Shown here one piece after another: positions 23,501-34,915 of a stretch of 64,000 bases of DNA. Every line of letters starts with the position of its first letter. Position 1 is the first letter of the stretch. The position numbers and the translations under genes are program-made. Source of the DNA: Nematostella vectensis (Eukaryota > Cnidaria > Anthozoa > Actiniaria > Edwardsiidae); assembly GCF_932526225.1 (NCBI RefSeq), contig NC_064038.1, positions 11,035,070 through 11,099,069 on the forward strand. Direction: 5' to 3'. Below the pieces are notes generated by a model. It was not told the DNA's origin, ran no database searches, and saw only the letters and a list, made by a program, of their open reading frames with translations.

Positions 23501-24350
23501 AATGTTGGTATGAGTTCGTAAACCGTGGGACCATTGTAATTTTTAAAACTCGTCTAAAAACAACTTAAACTACAATGTTTTCTTGCGGGTTATCACTCGT
23601 TTTTCAGTGAAAACCACATGAACTTATGCAAGTGTTAAGAATATTTGACTGTTGTTGTAAACAATGTGTATAGCGTTTGCGTCTCACAACAACTTCATAA
23701 GACAACAACTAAATTAAATTGCTTACCTTTCTCGTTTTTACCTTTTATCTCAAGAATAGTACGAGTTTAAAATCTTCAAAAAGTCGGCTTGTTGATAGCG
23801 CAAGGGTCAACCAACAAATGAAGTTTGGGCTCATTAGCAACAATTTATTACGCCCGCTAATGAAATAACAACAATGGGATAATGATAATTAGCCCCGCAA
23901 GAAATACGGGCCTTCTCAATGTTTTATTATTGTTACGTTTTAATCATCAAGGAAAAGAAAGCGATAAATGATTGATCACATGCTGATGCGATTCAGGCGC
24001 GCGCTCAGACTGGTGCAAATTCGGCTGTCATGGCTACCATGAACAGTCGATCTTGCTGTTATGCAAAGTTTGGTGTCCGGGGAGCGTATATATTTTAATT
24101 TCTATACAAAAACATGAGTATTCTCTTATTCAAAACCGACGTTTCGGCATGTGCTTGCTATTTCTAGATACAAAATCAATCAAGCGTTTAGAAATGACGT
24201 TAACAATTAGATAACCCAAGCGCGCGCTTCGCACGGACTTTTGGCCTGAGTCTTTTCACACCGTTTAAACGCACAATCGATACAAACTTTTTTATCTGCA
24301 TCCTTGTCATCTTTTCTTGCTTATTTCTATCTCATTTCCCGCTGTTTCGC
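23501..24350. other. Intergenic, no gene seen
   Basis: AT-rich DNA with no coding signal. Confidence 0.4.
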
Positions 24351-24351
24351 C

Positions 24352-24515
24352 GCGCTGTAGGTCGCGTGCGGAGCTCCATAGATATAGAAATATGGTATAG
24401 CTATGCGACTTGATTTTTGTGGTCATCGTGCGGGTACCCTGTGGTTTCACACGCCAAGTCAGCCAGTCAGTCAGCCGCGCAACTCCCAGCTCCCACTCGG
24501 CCCTAAAATGGCGAC
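24352..24515 (-). repeat. Interspersed repeat R2, copy 1
   Basis: On the - strand this matches 30882-31072 and 63320-63500. Shared landmarks are gccgagtggg(a/g)(g)c, a CTGACTGG-type short repeat, accacagggtacccg, gatgaccacaaaa, aagtcgcata, ataccatatttctat and ctatggagctccg. No TIRs or coding capacity are seen; the class is unknown. Confidence 0.75.
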
Positions 24516-24671
24516 GGTTGTTTTCAATCTTTTATCAACCAGGGACTACCTGAGGGCCAAGATGAATGATAAAGACTGGAAACCATAATGTCTTGTTATT
24601 TCAAACCTCCACACCCATGGTCCCGTTAAAGGGTGGAGGATTAGCCTTTAACCATAAACAATAAAAGCCCC

Positions 24672-25893
24672 CCACCCTTCGTAAACAAACTGTAGTCCTG
24701 GGTGCCCTACCCTTCGTAAACAAACTGTAGTCCTGGGTGCCCCACCCTTCGTAAACAAACTGTAGTCCTGGGTGCTCCACCCTTCGTAAACAAACTGTAG
24801 TCCTGGGTGCCCCACCCTTCGTAAACAAACTGTAGTCCTGGGTGCACCACACTTCGGAAACAAACTGTAGTCCTGGGTGCCCCACCCTTCGGAAACAAAC
24901 TGTAGTCCTGGGTGCCCCACCCTTCGGAAACAAACTGTATTCCTGGGTGCCATACCCTTCGGAAACAAACTGTAGTCCTGGGTGCCCCACCCTTCGTAAA
25001 CAAACTGTAGTCCTGGGTGAACCACCCTTCGGAAACAAACTGTAGTCCTGGGTGCCCCACCCTTCGTAAACAAACTGTAGTCCTGGGTGCCCTACCCTTC
25101 GTAAACAAACTGTAGTCCTGGGTGCCCCACCCTTCGTAAACAAACTGTAGTCCTGGGTGCCCCACCCTTCGGAAACAAACTGTAGTCCTGGGTGCCCCAC
25201 CCTTCGTAAACAAACTGTAGTCCTGGGTGCCCCACCCTTCGGAAACAAACTGTAGTCCTGGGTGCCCCACCCTTCGTAAACAAACTGTAGTCCTGGGTGC
25301 CCCACCCTTCGGAAACAAACTGTAGTCCTGGGTGCCCCACCCTTCGGAAACAAACTGTAGTCCTGGGTGCCCCACCCTTCGTTAACAAACTGTAGTCCTG
25401 GGTGCCCCACCCTTCGGAAACAAACTGTAGTCCTGGGTGCCCTACCGTTTCGTTAACAAACTGTAGTCCTGGGTGCCCCACCCTTCGGAAACAAACTGTA
25501 GTTCTGGGTGCCATACTGTTTCGTAAACAAACTGTAGTCCTGGGTGCCCCACCCTTCGTAAACAAACTGTAGTCCTGGGTGCCCCACCCTTCGTAAACAA
25601 ACTGTAGTCCTGGGTGCCCCATCCTTCGTAAACAAACTGTAGTCCTGGGTGCCCCACCCTTCGTAAACAAACTGTAGTCCTGGGTGCCCCACCCTTCGTA
25701 AACAAACTGTAGTCCTGGGTGCCCCACCCTTCGTAAACAAACTGTAGTCCTGGGTGCCCCATCCTTCGGAAACAAACTGTAGTCCTGGGTGCCCCACCCT
25801 TCGTAAACAAACTGTAGTCCTGGGTGCCCCACCCTTCGGAAACAAACTGTAGTCCTGGGTGCCCCACCCTTCGTAAACAAACTGTAGTGCTGG
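24672..25893. repeat. 35-bp minisatellite, about 35 copies
   Basis: Unit ccttcgtaaacaaactgtag plus tcctgggtgccccac, with taaac/gaaac as the main variant. Two copies near 25446 and 25517 have tttcg in place of the usual ttcg. The - strand consensus lacks stops in all three frames, so overlapping open frames of up to 274 codons appear on the - strand; all have the same 35-residue period and are not genes. Confidence 0.95.
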
Positions 25894-25899
25894 GTGGGG

Positions 25900-28168
25900 A
25901 CAACTCTAAAACTCAAAGGGGAAAAGGGAAATTATACAAAAGTACTGAAAATAATTATTGCATTATCATTATGTTTTGTTTATCAAAAATTTCAAGGACA
26001 TTTTTTCCTTTTTCTCTCCCTGTTGACTATTTTTATGCAATTGATGCTCTTTGCTTTTTCCCCTCTACACCAAAAATAAATTAATTAACAGATTTGGTTT
26101 GAAATTAGAAATTTTTATTTGGCACTTTCACTAATATCCTCTTTTTAGAATTTGCTTTCCATGTCAGTTTTACCATTGCATTTATTTTGGAATAAACAAT
26201 GCCTTGATCCAGGGTTTCTAAAAAAATAGCAGGCCACCATGCTGAATGGTGGGTGCACCAAAATATAATGCATTACTGGATGTATATTTATGAATTTTAA
26301 TTTCCATTGTTATGGGAAATCACCACTGAGTGGTACATGAAAACTTCGCAGTATGGCATCTAATTTAGATGCCATAGACTTAACAGTGTCCAACTATACT
26401 ATTCTATCTTTGGAAGGCTGTTACACCAATAACTTGTTCTTCGCATGGACAAAGCCTGTCAGAATGTAGCTTTAATACAAATGTACATTAACAGAACTTA
26501 AATGAGGGGAAGGGTTTTTTTATGGTGAGGTACTTGCAACAACCTTGTGCTTTTTCTATATAATTAATCTGTTAAGAAAAACTTTTTATATCAATCTTGA
26601 GATAATGGAAAAGGAAAACATCAAGAGAGTGCTAAATCCAATTATTCGCATTACTGTTGTATTTTTTTCGAGTGGAGTCAATTTCTTCTGTTTTTCTCTC
26701 CCTGTCGCCTTTTTTATGCAATAGATATTCTTTGCTGTTTCCTCTCTAACTCAAACATAGATTGATAAAATGGTTGGGTTTGAAATTAATATATAGATTT
26801 AGGCACTGCCTAAAAGCGGAGCCAGCATTGATCTAGGGATCTAGGATCCTGCTCTTTACTGAGATTTATTGGACCAACCAAACGGATGAAGGCCTTATTC
26901 AATAATTTAAATTATGCAGTACATCAAAGTTAACAAACACAATTCCTGGTGTAAATATGGCTGTCAAAGTTGTCAAGAGTCTAATTGTAAATTCTTATTT
27001 CCCCACCATAGAAGTTCCATTATGAATATTCTTATAATCAAAACAATACTCCGACAAGCTTTGCCCTTGTGCAGAATATGTCATGGATGTAACAGCATTT
27101 CAAAGATTCCAAATAATATATTTAGACTGTTTAAATGCCATACTGTAATTTGAAGGTATCAATTTAGTGGTGATTCTCTCCTTTATTGGACTGAATATTC
27201 AGAAAAATGTCTGGAAATTAAAATCCACAAATGTATCTCCTTCAATGCATTACATATTGGTGCACCCACCATTTACCATATAGTGGCCTTGTTGTTGTTG
27301 GCCTACTCCAAAATGAATGCAATGGAGAAAAAAACAGATTGATTTTGGAAGCAAACCCTAAAAAAATACATCTAAGACATCACTGACAGTGCTAAAATGC
27401 TAACTTCTAATTTCAAACCAACCATTTCATTGATCTAGTTTGGGGTAGAGAGGAAACAGCAAAGAATATCAATTGACTAAAAAAATAGTCGACGGGAGAG
27501 GAGAAATAAAGGAAATCGAGTCAACTTGAAAGGTTTGGTGAAAAAATATGAGAATAATGAAAATAATTTGAAAGGGCATTTATTGACATTTCCCCTTTCC
27601 CATTATCTTAACCCTTCCACAACCACAGGCCTCTAAAGAGGCCAAGCCTATGCTATCCAAGCTATGTGAACATAGCTTCAAATTCTATTATTGAAAAAAA
27701 ACATGGTTGTTGCTTAGTGTTATATAGTTTAAGTATCTTGTCCTAAAAAAAACCCTTCCCCTCATAAAAGTCCCATTAAAGTACATTTGTAAAGCTACAT
27801 TCTGATAAGCTTTATCCTTACAAAGAACAAGTTATGGATTAAACAGGATTCCAAAGATATTATATAGTGTCAGACACAGTTTTAGATAAGATGCAATAGT
27901 GAAGTTTCCATGTGGTGATTTCCCATCCTCATGGGAATTAATATCATCTACAAATATACATCCAGTAAAGCATTATATTTTGGTGTTTTTAGAAACCCTG
28001 GATCCAACCATTCCAGTAAAATAAAACTAAACCTCTAAAATAAATGTAATGGTAAAGAGACTGACTTGGAAAGGAAATCCTAAAAAAATATATAAGTGAA
28101 AGTACTAAATGAAAATTTCTAATTTAAAAATCAAATTTGTTCATTAATTTATTTTTTGTGTAGAGGGT
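25900..28168. repeat. Nested inverted copies of AT-rich repeat family R1
   Basis: At least three copies: A (+) about 25910-26530, B (-) about 26880-27615, C (-) about 27725-28168, plus a partial (+) copy at about 26640-26815. Shared blocks are ctctttgctttttcccctct or its relatives, ggtgggtgcacca, taatgcatt, ttttaatttcca and atggcatctaa. A and C form a large imperfect inverted repeat around B. The partial copy ends in tagatttaggcactgcct. A fourth copy lies at 31085-31720. No coding capacity or class-defining ends are visible. The LTR at 28169 interrupts copy C. Confidence 0.75.
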
Positions 28169-28946
28169 GTGACAGGGTCACTACTAGTTAGTATATGAAC
28201 ATTGATAATCATCAAATCATGGACTTTATTTTACTGTATTTTGTAGTTCAGCTTTAAAATTTAGTTTGTTTCACAGATAGACTCAGTGCTTAGCAATGTG
28301 ATTAGTATGTGATTCAGAAACTCGTAGGCAACACCTACGTGCTAAAACGTGCATCTAGGCGGCGCACGAATCACATCCCAAAGTTATCTTAGGTTAGATA
28401 GTGTAATCTACTTCCTACGCGTCGGTACGAGCAAAGGGCTTCCTGGCCGCGTTATTTAGCTACGGAAATGCGCAGGACTATCCTACACCTTTCTGCAATT
28501 TTAAGCATGTCCTTTCCTTGTTCCACCGACTATAAATAGAGGCACTTTTGTTAGTAACAATTAGTTGCGAAGTAAGAACAGTAAGAACGACAACAATATT
28601 TTGGACTGGAAAGAGCATCGATGAAAGAAGACGAAAGAACTTGCTTCTAGCAAGATTGTAATGCCTTATTTTCGTTCCCGTTTGAACTACCGTTTGAACT
28701 ACCGTTTGAACTACCGTTTGTAGTACCGTTTGTAGTACCCGTTTATATTACCGTTAAGATACAGTTCCTAGTACTATCCTGTACTATATTTTAGACCATC
28801 CTACAACAATTAATCATTTGGCTACATGTTTGTAAAATTGTAAATTCGTTCATTTTAATTTGGCTTTTGCTATAATAATTGTGTTTTCAATTACATTGAG
28901 CAATATTAGTTCGTGTCCTGCGTGCAAGCCCTTGCCGTCGGTTACA
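28169..28946 (+). mobile_element. 5' LTR of a Ty3/Gypsy-type retrotransposon
   Basis: The segment begins TGTGACAGGG and ends GGTTACA, giving the TG...CA ends typical of LTRs (TGT(G/A)AC inverted). It is about 778 bp and lies 3 nt upstream of a primer binding site. It carries a TATA box (28531-28538) and a run of 12-bp repeats (gaactaccgttt, about 28682-28755). No second LTR is seen in the window, so the assignment rests on the ends, the TATA box, the primer site and the gag that follows. Confidence 0.75.
28531..28538 (+). promoter_or_regulatory. TATA box of the LTR promoter
   Basis: tataaata in the middle of the LTR, where a U3/R boundary would be expected about 30 nt downstream. Confidence 0.55.
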
Positions 28947-28949
28947 TTT

Positions 28950-28966
28950 TGGTGTCAGAAGTGGGA
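28950..28966 (+). other. Primer binding site, tRNA-Leu type
   Basis: tggtgtcagaagtggga is complementary to a tRNA 3' end with CCA; the body fits a tRNA-Leu acceptor arm. It lies 3 nt past the LTR end and about 70 nt before the gag ATG. Confidence 0.75.
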
Positions 28967-29036
28967 TTGCTCAGATTGAAATAGCACTTACAGTACAATT
29001 TTTTTAAATCTTTTAATCTAAACGGGAACGATTATA

Positions 29037-30110
29037 ATGGCTAATGTGGAAGAATTGGCTGCGACCGTCGCTGCGCTGCAGGCTCGCATTGATGAGCTGA
29101 CCGCACAGAATGCCCCAACCCCGGACTCATCAGCGTCCACTTCCTCATCCGCCTCACACCTGGGAGGTCCTGTCCGTGTCCTGAAGGTCGACTTCCCCCG
29201 TGAGAGGAAAGTCCGAAAATATGACGGAACGAAGGATGACAAGGTGTTGGAGGACTGGGCAGAGGATGCACAGAGGGCGGTTGACGCCATGAAGTTGGAA
29301 GGTCGGGACGCAGCAGACTTCTTGTTCGGCAGCCTGGACGGAGCGGCCAGGGACGAGGTGCGCCTCAGGTCCAGGGACGAGTGGGAGACGCCAGAGCAGC
29401 TCTTCGCCGTCCTTAGGGAGACCTTTGGAGAGAAACTCACTGCAACACAGCTCCTCCAGCGGTTCTATGGCCGGCGACAGAGAGAGAGGGAGTCCATCCA
29501 AGACTTCTCCCACTCCCTGATGGTACTGATGGACAAGATCCAGAAGTGCCATCCCGGGACCATCGCCAACCCAGACAAGGACCGGACCCTGAGGGACACG
29601 TTCGTGGAAAATCTACGGGACCAGCAACTCCGGCGGGATCTAAAGAGAATGATCCGGGAATCCCCAGATCGTCGGTTCCAGGCGGTGAGGGAGGAGGCAT
29701 TACGCTCAGCCGAGGAGGACAGACCCCCACCACGCACAGCTTACAGCCGCGAGGTGGAGGCGGAGTCCGCTGAGTGTCAGCAGGTCACCGCGCCCCAGTC
29801 CAAGCTCATCCAGGAACTGTTGGCCAGTCAGAAGGTGCTAACTGAGGGACTGCAGAGGCAGCAGCAGGTGCTTGCCGACACGCAGGCTTCCCTGGCCACC
29901 CTCGCCAACCGGGTACAGGGACGGGAGGCCAGGTGGTCAGACCTAACCTGCTACACCTGTGGGCGTGTTGGCCACATCAGCCGTTTCTGCACGAGCCAAC
30001 AAGACCAGGCTATCCCCAGGAACCAGACGACTGGAAGAAACAGTGGAAGGAAGAGGCAAGAGAGGAAGAAGGAAGAGGAGTCGTCAAACTCCAACGCCCT
30101 GCAGCAGTGA
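29037..30110 (+). CDS. Retrotransposon Gag (capsid plus CCHC zinc knuckle)
   Basis: Intact 357-residue frame, ATG at 29037. The N-terminus (VEELAATVAALQARIDEL) looks like a coiled coil; a Ser-rich linker follows, then a helical capsid-like region (FGSLDGAARDEVRLR, LFAVLRETFGEKLTATQLLQ, RESIQDFSHSLMVLMDKI). Another helical Gln-rich stretch precedes a CCHC knuckle with C305, C308, H313 and C318 (CX2CX4HX4C), and a basic tail. Gag assembles particles and packages retrotransposon RNA in the cytoplasm. GC content and codon use are much higher than the flanks. No protease, RT or integrase follows; a short overlapping frame (to 30250) may be the first remnant of a pol frame. The element is therefore either truncated or a gag-only derivative. 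Domestication is possible but unproven. Confidence 0.85.
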   Translation: MANVEELAATVAALQARIDELTAQNAPTPDSSASTSSSASHLGGPVRVLKVDFPRERKVRKYDGTKDDKVLEDWAEDAQRAVDAMKLEGRDAADFLFGSLDGAARDEVRLRSRDEWETPEQLFAVLRETFGEKLTATQLLQRFYGRRQRERESIQDFSHSLMVLMDKIQKCHPGTIANPDKDRTLRDTFVENLRDQQLRRDLKRMIRESPDRRFQAVREEALRSAEEDRPPPRTAYSREVEAESAECQQVTAPQSKLIQELLASQKVLTEGLQRQQQVLADTQASLATLANRVQGREARWSDLTCYTCGRVGHISRFCTSQQDQAIPRNQTTGRNSGRKRQERKKEEESSNSNALQQ

Positions 30111-30250
30111 GCCATGCTGCAGGGGCCAACCATGGTGGCTCTATCTCTACGCAGGAACCGGAGGAAGGAGTGAAGCTTGTCGGGACAACTCCCACAGCAG
30201 TGGCAAGGATTGAGATGCAAGATGAAGTTAATAACAACAAAACATATTAA

Positions 30251-30881
30251 CAATAGGGGCTGGATTTGTTTTATCCTCGGTAAGGAAAATTTCTCTTGCA
30301 AGTTGAATAAGTTGCTGTATCTTCTAAGGATATGTATCTTCTTAGTACTAAGAACACAGGATATAAAGACAAGAACGGTCTTCTTTAGCAGTATTTGACA
30401 AATGTAACACGATATTGGTTAGCCTTTATGAAATATCTCAACACAATCAATCTGCCCTGAAGAAGTCTTATTAAAGTCGAAAATTTGGCAGAGTCGAATC
30501 CCAGTTTTTGGTGTATTGTATTTTACTCAACACAACCAAGAATATAGATAAAAACGAAGAATGCCAAAACAAAAGCTGTTATGCTCAAATAATTTGATTA
30601 CTAAATAAGTACTCGCATTCTTAAAGCAAACAAAAAGGACAACAAAAGCCCAATAACTGTCATATCCTCAATAAACAATACAAATCGTCGTCCGAAACTC
30701 TTTAATGTGAACTGCTACTTGCTTAAATTTACTAGCTAAAACCAGATAAATCTTGGCGTGAATGAATGTCAGTAGATCCCCTCTAGTTGACTTTATCCTT
30801 AAGTCACAAAATTTGAGGCAAAATAAATAATCATCGCATAATCGACAAGAACTTTTTCCCTTGCTCCGTGCTTGTATTTAG
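30251..30881. other. Non-coding tail after gag
   Basis: AT-rich, with no pol motifs and no second LTR. A short phrase near 30455-30520 (ctgaagaagtcttattaaag) resembles 3' ends of some interspersed repeats, but I cannot classify it. Confidence 0.4.
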
Positions 30882-31072
30882 TCGCCATTTCGGGGCCGAG
30901 TGGGGCCTGGGAGTTGGGCGGCTGACTGACTGGCTGGCTGGCTGGCTAGCGATTGACACCACAGGGTACCCGCGAGATGACCACAAAAACCAAGTCGCAT
31001 ACACCTATACCATATTTCTATGCCTATGGAGCTACGCGCGCGGCCTGCGGCCGCGCTTGGCTCCGCTAAAAA
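30882..31072 (+). repeat. Interspersed repeat R2, copy 2
   Basis: Begins gccatttcggggccgagtgg and includes a ctggctggctggctggc microsatellite, accacagggtacccg, aaccaagtcgcata and ggcctgcggccgcgc, ending near ggctccgctaaaaa. Matches 24352-24515 (inverted) and 63320-63500. Confidence 0.8.
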
Positions 31073-31084
31073 TTAGCATTAGCA

Positions 31085-31722
31085 AGCTCTCAGATTGATT
31101 TAGATGTAATTTTTTTAGGATTTGCTTCCAAAGCCAATATGCTTTTCTCCATTACATTAATTTTGGAGTAGGCCACCAACAACAGGCCACGGTAAAAAGG
31201 TGGGTGCACCAATGTAATGCATGAAAGGAGATATATTTGTGGATTTTAATTTCCACACATATTTCTGAATAACCAGTCCAATGAATCGCCACTAAATCGA
31301 TACATAAAAAACTACACTATATGGCATCTAAACTGACTATATTTTAGTGGATCTTTGGAATGCGGTTACATCCATGACATATTCTTCACAACGGCAAAGC
31401 TTGTAAGAGTATTGTTTGTATTTAAAAATATTCATAATAGAACTTCTATGAAGAAACATAATAATTTACCATTAGGCTCTTGACGCAGCCGTTGTCACAC
31501 CAGGAATTGTGCACTTTAATGTACTGCATAATTTATATTATTGAATGATGGCTGGATCCATTTTGTAGCTATAGGCTGTAATAAACTGTGGTATTTTTAA
31601 TCTTATTAAAAAATCCATTCTAACGATCCTAGACCCCTAGCTATCCTAAAACCACCTCAATCAGTCAATACAAAAAGTGTTCAATGCGAGCTCCGCTTTT
31701 AGGCAGTGCCTAAATCTATATA
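31085..31722 (+). repeat. R1 repeat, copy D
   Basis: Matches copy B of the 25.9-28.2 kb cluster in inverted orientation across ggatttgcttccaaa, ggagtaggcca, ggtgggtgcaccaat, gtggattttaatttcca, atggcatctaaac and caggaattgtg. It ends with gcttttaggcagtgcctaaa (near 31695-31714), the inverse of the motif at about 26795. Confidence 0.75.
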
Positions 31723-32374
31723 TTATGAAAGTCGAAGTTTCGCATAAAAAATACGGAACAAGCCATTTTCCTGCCACTTTAGTATTTGGAAACGTGCGCG
31801 TGTAAACAGAAAATAAAATTACACGCGCATAGCAAAACCAAGTTGCATAGCAATGAGATAATTCCATGACTTGCCGTATAAAAGGCGTGTGCGCATGGTC
31901 CATCTTTAATAGTGCGACGTTGACTTGCTTTGGCGGACAGCATTGTCAGTACAGTATGACACTAACTCACATTTCATGTCGTTAACCCTAAGGGATAGCA
32001 CGTTTGGTGTGGTCAACAGCGATTGTTACCCCACATGTAGCCCAGGCTCTGTCAATGTGCAATTTGAACCGACCGCCTCATTGACCGTTAATCGAGAGAA
32101 CGTATGGAAATGTTACTTCATGCTAGAGCATTCTTCCATGAAAACGTAATAAATTCAATCAAACGTGATGTAGTACTTGTAGCCGTCTATTATTTCCACG
32201 TTTAAGCGATTTAGGGCGCACTTGGGGCCGCTTTTGCTCTGTTCGGCGAAATTTAGAATTCCCCCTATCACTCCCACTAAAGAAAGAGTTAATTAAATCA
32301 TACCCCAAATGCCTTTTTGCGGGATTCATAAGACGAGAGCCTCGAGCTTGTTATACAAACATATCCGCGAAGAG
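31723..32374. other. Intergenic; isolated TATA-like site
   Basis: No gene supported. A tataaaag at 31877-31884 is a candidate core promoter, but no coding exon follows. A phrase near 31985-32015 (ccctaagggatagcacgttt) resembles the tandem unit at 49.77-50.1 kb. Confidence 0.35.
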
Positions 32375-32681
32375 CAGGCCCGTAGCCAGGGGGGGTTCGG
32401 GGAGTTCGGACGAACCCCCTCACCCGGCTTGAAGGTCAGAGCAAACAAAAATATATAACGTTTGGCTGGAAATATACCATGCACATCAATATGTCTTTAA
32501 AATAACTATAAAAATCTTTTTATAATAAATATCTTTATTATTATCACTATATGTTTAAAAAATACCCTATTAATAACATTTTAAATACAAGATTGATTGC
32601 ATTATGTTATAAGGCGAGGAGATTTGGTCCGCTCAAATTGAAAAACGAACCACCGCGCTCAAAATCCTGGCTACGGGCCTG
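32375..32681. mobile_element. TIR element, 307 bp, with 6-bp direct flanks
   Basis: Ends caggcccgtagccagg and cctggctacgggcctg are perfect inverted copies. They are flanked on both sides by gaagag (32369-32374 and 32682-32687). The interior includes a short inverted G/C patch (ggggttcgg ... ccgaacccc-like) and AT-rich DNA; no frame. The terminal sequence resembles hAT-related non-autonomous elements, which normally make 8-bp duplications, so the class is unsure. Confidence 0.8.
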
Positions 32682-34542
32682 GAAGAGTGTTGTTATCGGA
32701 AATTTGTTGTTTATTGTTGCGACACCAATCCCCCTGAGGTGACGTCACCGATTTTAATAGCTGTTCATCATTATAAACAGACCTTTCGCCAACGAGTAAA
32801 TTTTCAGACGACAGTCGAGACGTTTAAAGCATCGGAGCAGGATCGAATGATAAGAGAAGCAAAAGTCGTGTAGGTTTTAACTGTTTCCATCCGAAAAGAA
32901 AAGCATAAAAAAGACGAAAGGAAAACGACAGTGAAAGTGGATTTCAAGTTGTTTCAAGTTTTTGGAAAAAGGTAAGAATACAAAAAAAAATAAATAAACA
33001 ATCTTACAAAATGATATCTATTGCTTTTTTTGCCAGTAAGACAGCCTTTCTGTGCTTGCCTTTTTTTTGTCAGCAGCATTTGTGAACAGACCGACTTTAT
33101 TATCGCAAGGCTTAATTGAAAAAATAAATGACAGACGATACTCGAGGTAATAAGTAAAAGTGAAAGTAGACCATCCAAAAAAGAAGAAGAGAGTGCTAAT
33201 CGGAAATTGATCGCGCCACTGCAAGCCCAACATCCCATAATTAACGAGCTGACCGCTTTTTATATACTGTATATAGCTGGTCCATCATTGACGTTTTTCA
33301 TCGGCGACTGCTGAGCAAATATCTGAGAGTGCGTCGGAGAGGTTAAAAGCACCATTGTGTACCCAAGTGATAAGAAGATGCAAGAAAACACGTTACTTAT
33401 AGTTGAACGCGGGTTTGTTTCTTTAGGTGGTTTCCGTCTGAAATAAAGCTATTGGTGAAAAAAGACGAAAACAACCACATAAACACAACACAAAACAAAG
33501 TGGATATCAAGTTTTTTTAGAAATAGGAAAAATTGACTTTATTACATAGATTATGCCACGACGATTTGCAAAGTGGATATCAAAATGTTTAACAATGGTT
33601 AAACATTGTTGTTTCTGAAAACGTTGTTTCTGTCTAGATTTAAGTCTCCCTATAAAATTTCCAAATATTTGACGCGAAGGATAATTCTCGCGTTGCATGA
33701 GCTGCCTTGGCATCTGCAGATTAATAATCCACCTCGTTTCCTCCCTCCCATGTAAAAGGCGGAAACGAGACAGGTGTTTTGGATATCCAAACAGGAAGAT
33801 CCCGAGCATCTTATCAATTCAAGATTATACCGACAAAAGAAAAGCCCAGTGGTCTTGAGCAAAAGAAAAAAAAAAACAATAACAATATAATTTCACCATT
33901 ATTTTGTTCCTCTTCGAGGCATATTGGATCACTTCGACTTTGAGATAGAAAAGATAAAATAACTGGCGGTTGTAAGGGGGGTATGATTGGCGCGTTTTAC
34001 TAGCGAATAAAGTGGTGACTATATTTGAGCGGCCATATTCTTAGTGAAGTTCCGACCGCCTCTTTCGTACATTTTATTCATTGCCACGGGTAGCACCACA
34101 ATCAATAGCAGGCAGTCCGTACCCTCCACACTCCCCCATTATTCCTACCTTTCTCATAACTATTCTTCATCTTTGTGTAGTTGCAGTTATCACCCTATCT
34201 GGCAAATTTCCAGTCTCGACCAGTCTCTTATAGTTCGTGGAAAAAAGGAATGCTTGAAGTAATTTGTTCTTGAGCGAGGGACTTTTTAACTTAGGGATTC
34301 AGGTGCCTTTTTCTCCGCTGCGTAGGTTTCATCTTATCGAGGCATTTACTGCAACGAGGCCATGGTGGATTTTGTTTATTTAAGCACAGCATGGTGTCTC
34401 CTTGTCTTCCTTCTACTCTAAACTCGTCTAACCACGGGCTATAGGATAATTTTATTCCGAAATGATGTTTTGTTAGTGTTGAATAAAGCACGTATTCCTA
34501 CCTAAACTAGTTGTATTCTCTACGCGTTATCTCGCACCAATG
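32682..34542. other. Intergenic with a diverged duplicated segment
   Basis: No gene supported. Two diverged copies of one segment lie at about 32740-32985 and 33265-33520: both have ga(g)acg/aggtt(t)aaagca, (a/g)tgataag, tttcc(a/g)tc(c/t)gaaa, aaaaaagacgaaa and gtgga(t)t(t/a)tcaagtt in the same order. A third partial relative may lie at 36045-36140. TATA-like sequences precede both (32772, 33256). They may be duplicated 5' UTR/promoter segments. Confidence 0.4.
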
Positions 34543-34915
34543 GGGACCTTAATTAAGCAAGAACGACGGCAACGGCTAGGACAACGAGATCGAAAATGAT
34601 GTGTTCGCGCTTTGCGATCAATTATAATATTTAATTGCAATGGAATTAGCGAAACATTATAGTCAGAGATAGATAAAAATAAACTAAGGACATTATTTCT
34701 ACAGCAGCGAACGTAGCTAGGGGAGTTTACACGGCAAACGTCCGCGTCCTCAATTGACCGTGAAAGTTGGAGTTTTCACGTCGTGGTTTTATGGAAAACG
34801 GCTGAAATGTATAAGACAGAATGCATTTTCACGTGCTGCTATTGAATTCTGAATCAAATCCCATTGTTTTCTGCCGTCGTCGTCAACGTTGCCGTCATCG
34901 TTGCTTAAGGTCCCT
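34543..34915. mobile_element. TIR element, about 373 bp
   Basis: The left end gggaccttaattaagcaaga (then acgacggcaacg) is mirrored by cgttgccgtcatcgttgctt (then aaggtccc) on the right. The interior contains further inverted motifs (ttttcacg/cgtgaaaa). Non-coding. Similar ends occur in many anthozoan repeats as far as I recall. Confidence 0.7.

Noticed and set aside
13637..25893. Possible CRISPR-like arrays (regular repeats)
   Set aside because: Units are contiguous tandem repeats without unique spacers, and the window is eukaryotic.
24601..25916. Several - strand frames of 130-274 codons
   Set aside because: All three frames of the same strand are open and give the same 35-residue period; this is the 35-bp minisatellite.
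29933..30250. Overlapping frame after gag as a separate gene
   Set aside because: It starts inside gag in another frame and has no protease or RT motif; at most the first residues of a lost pol.
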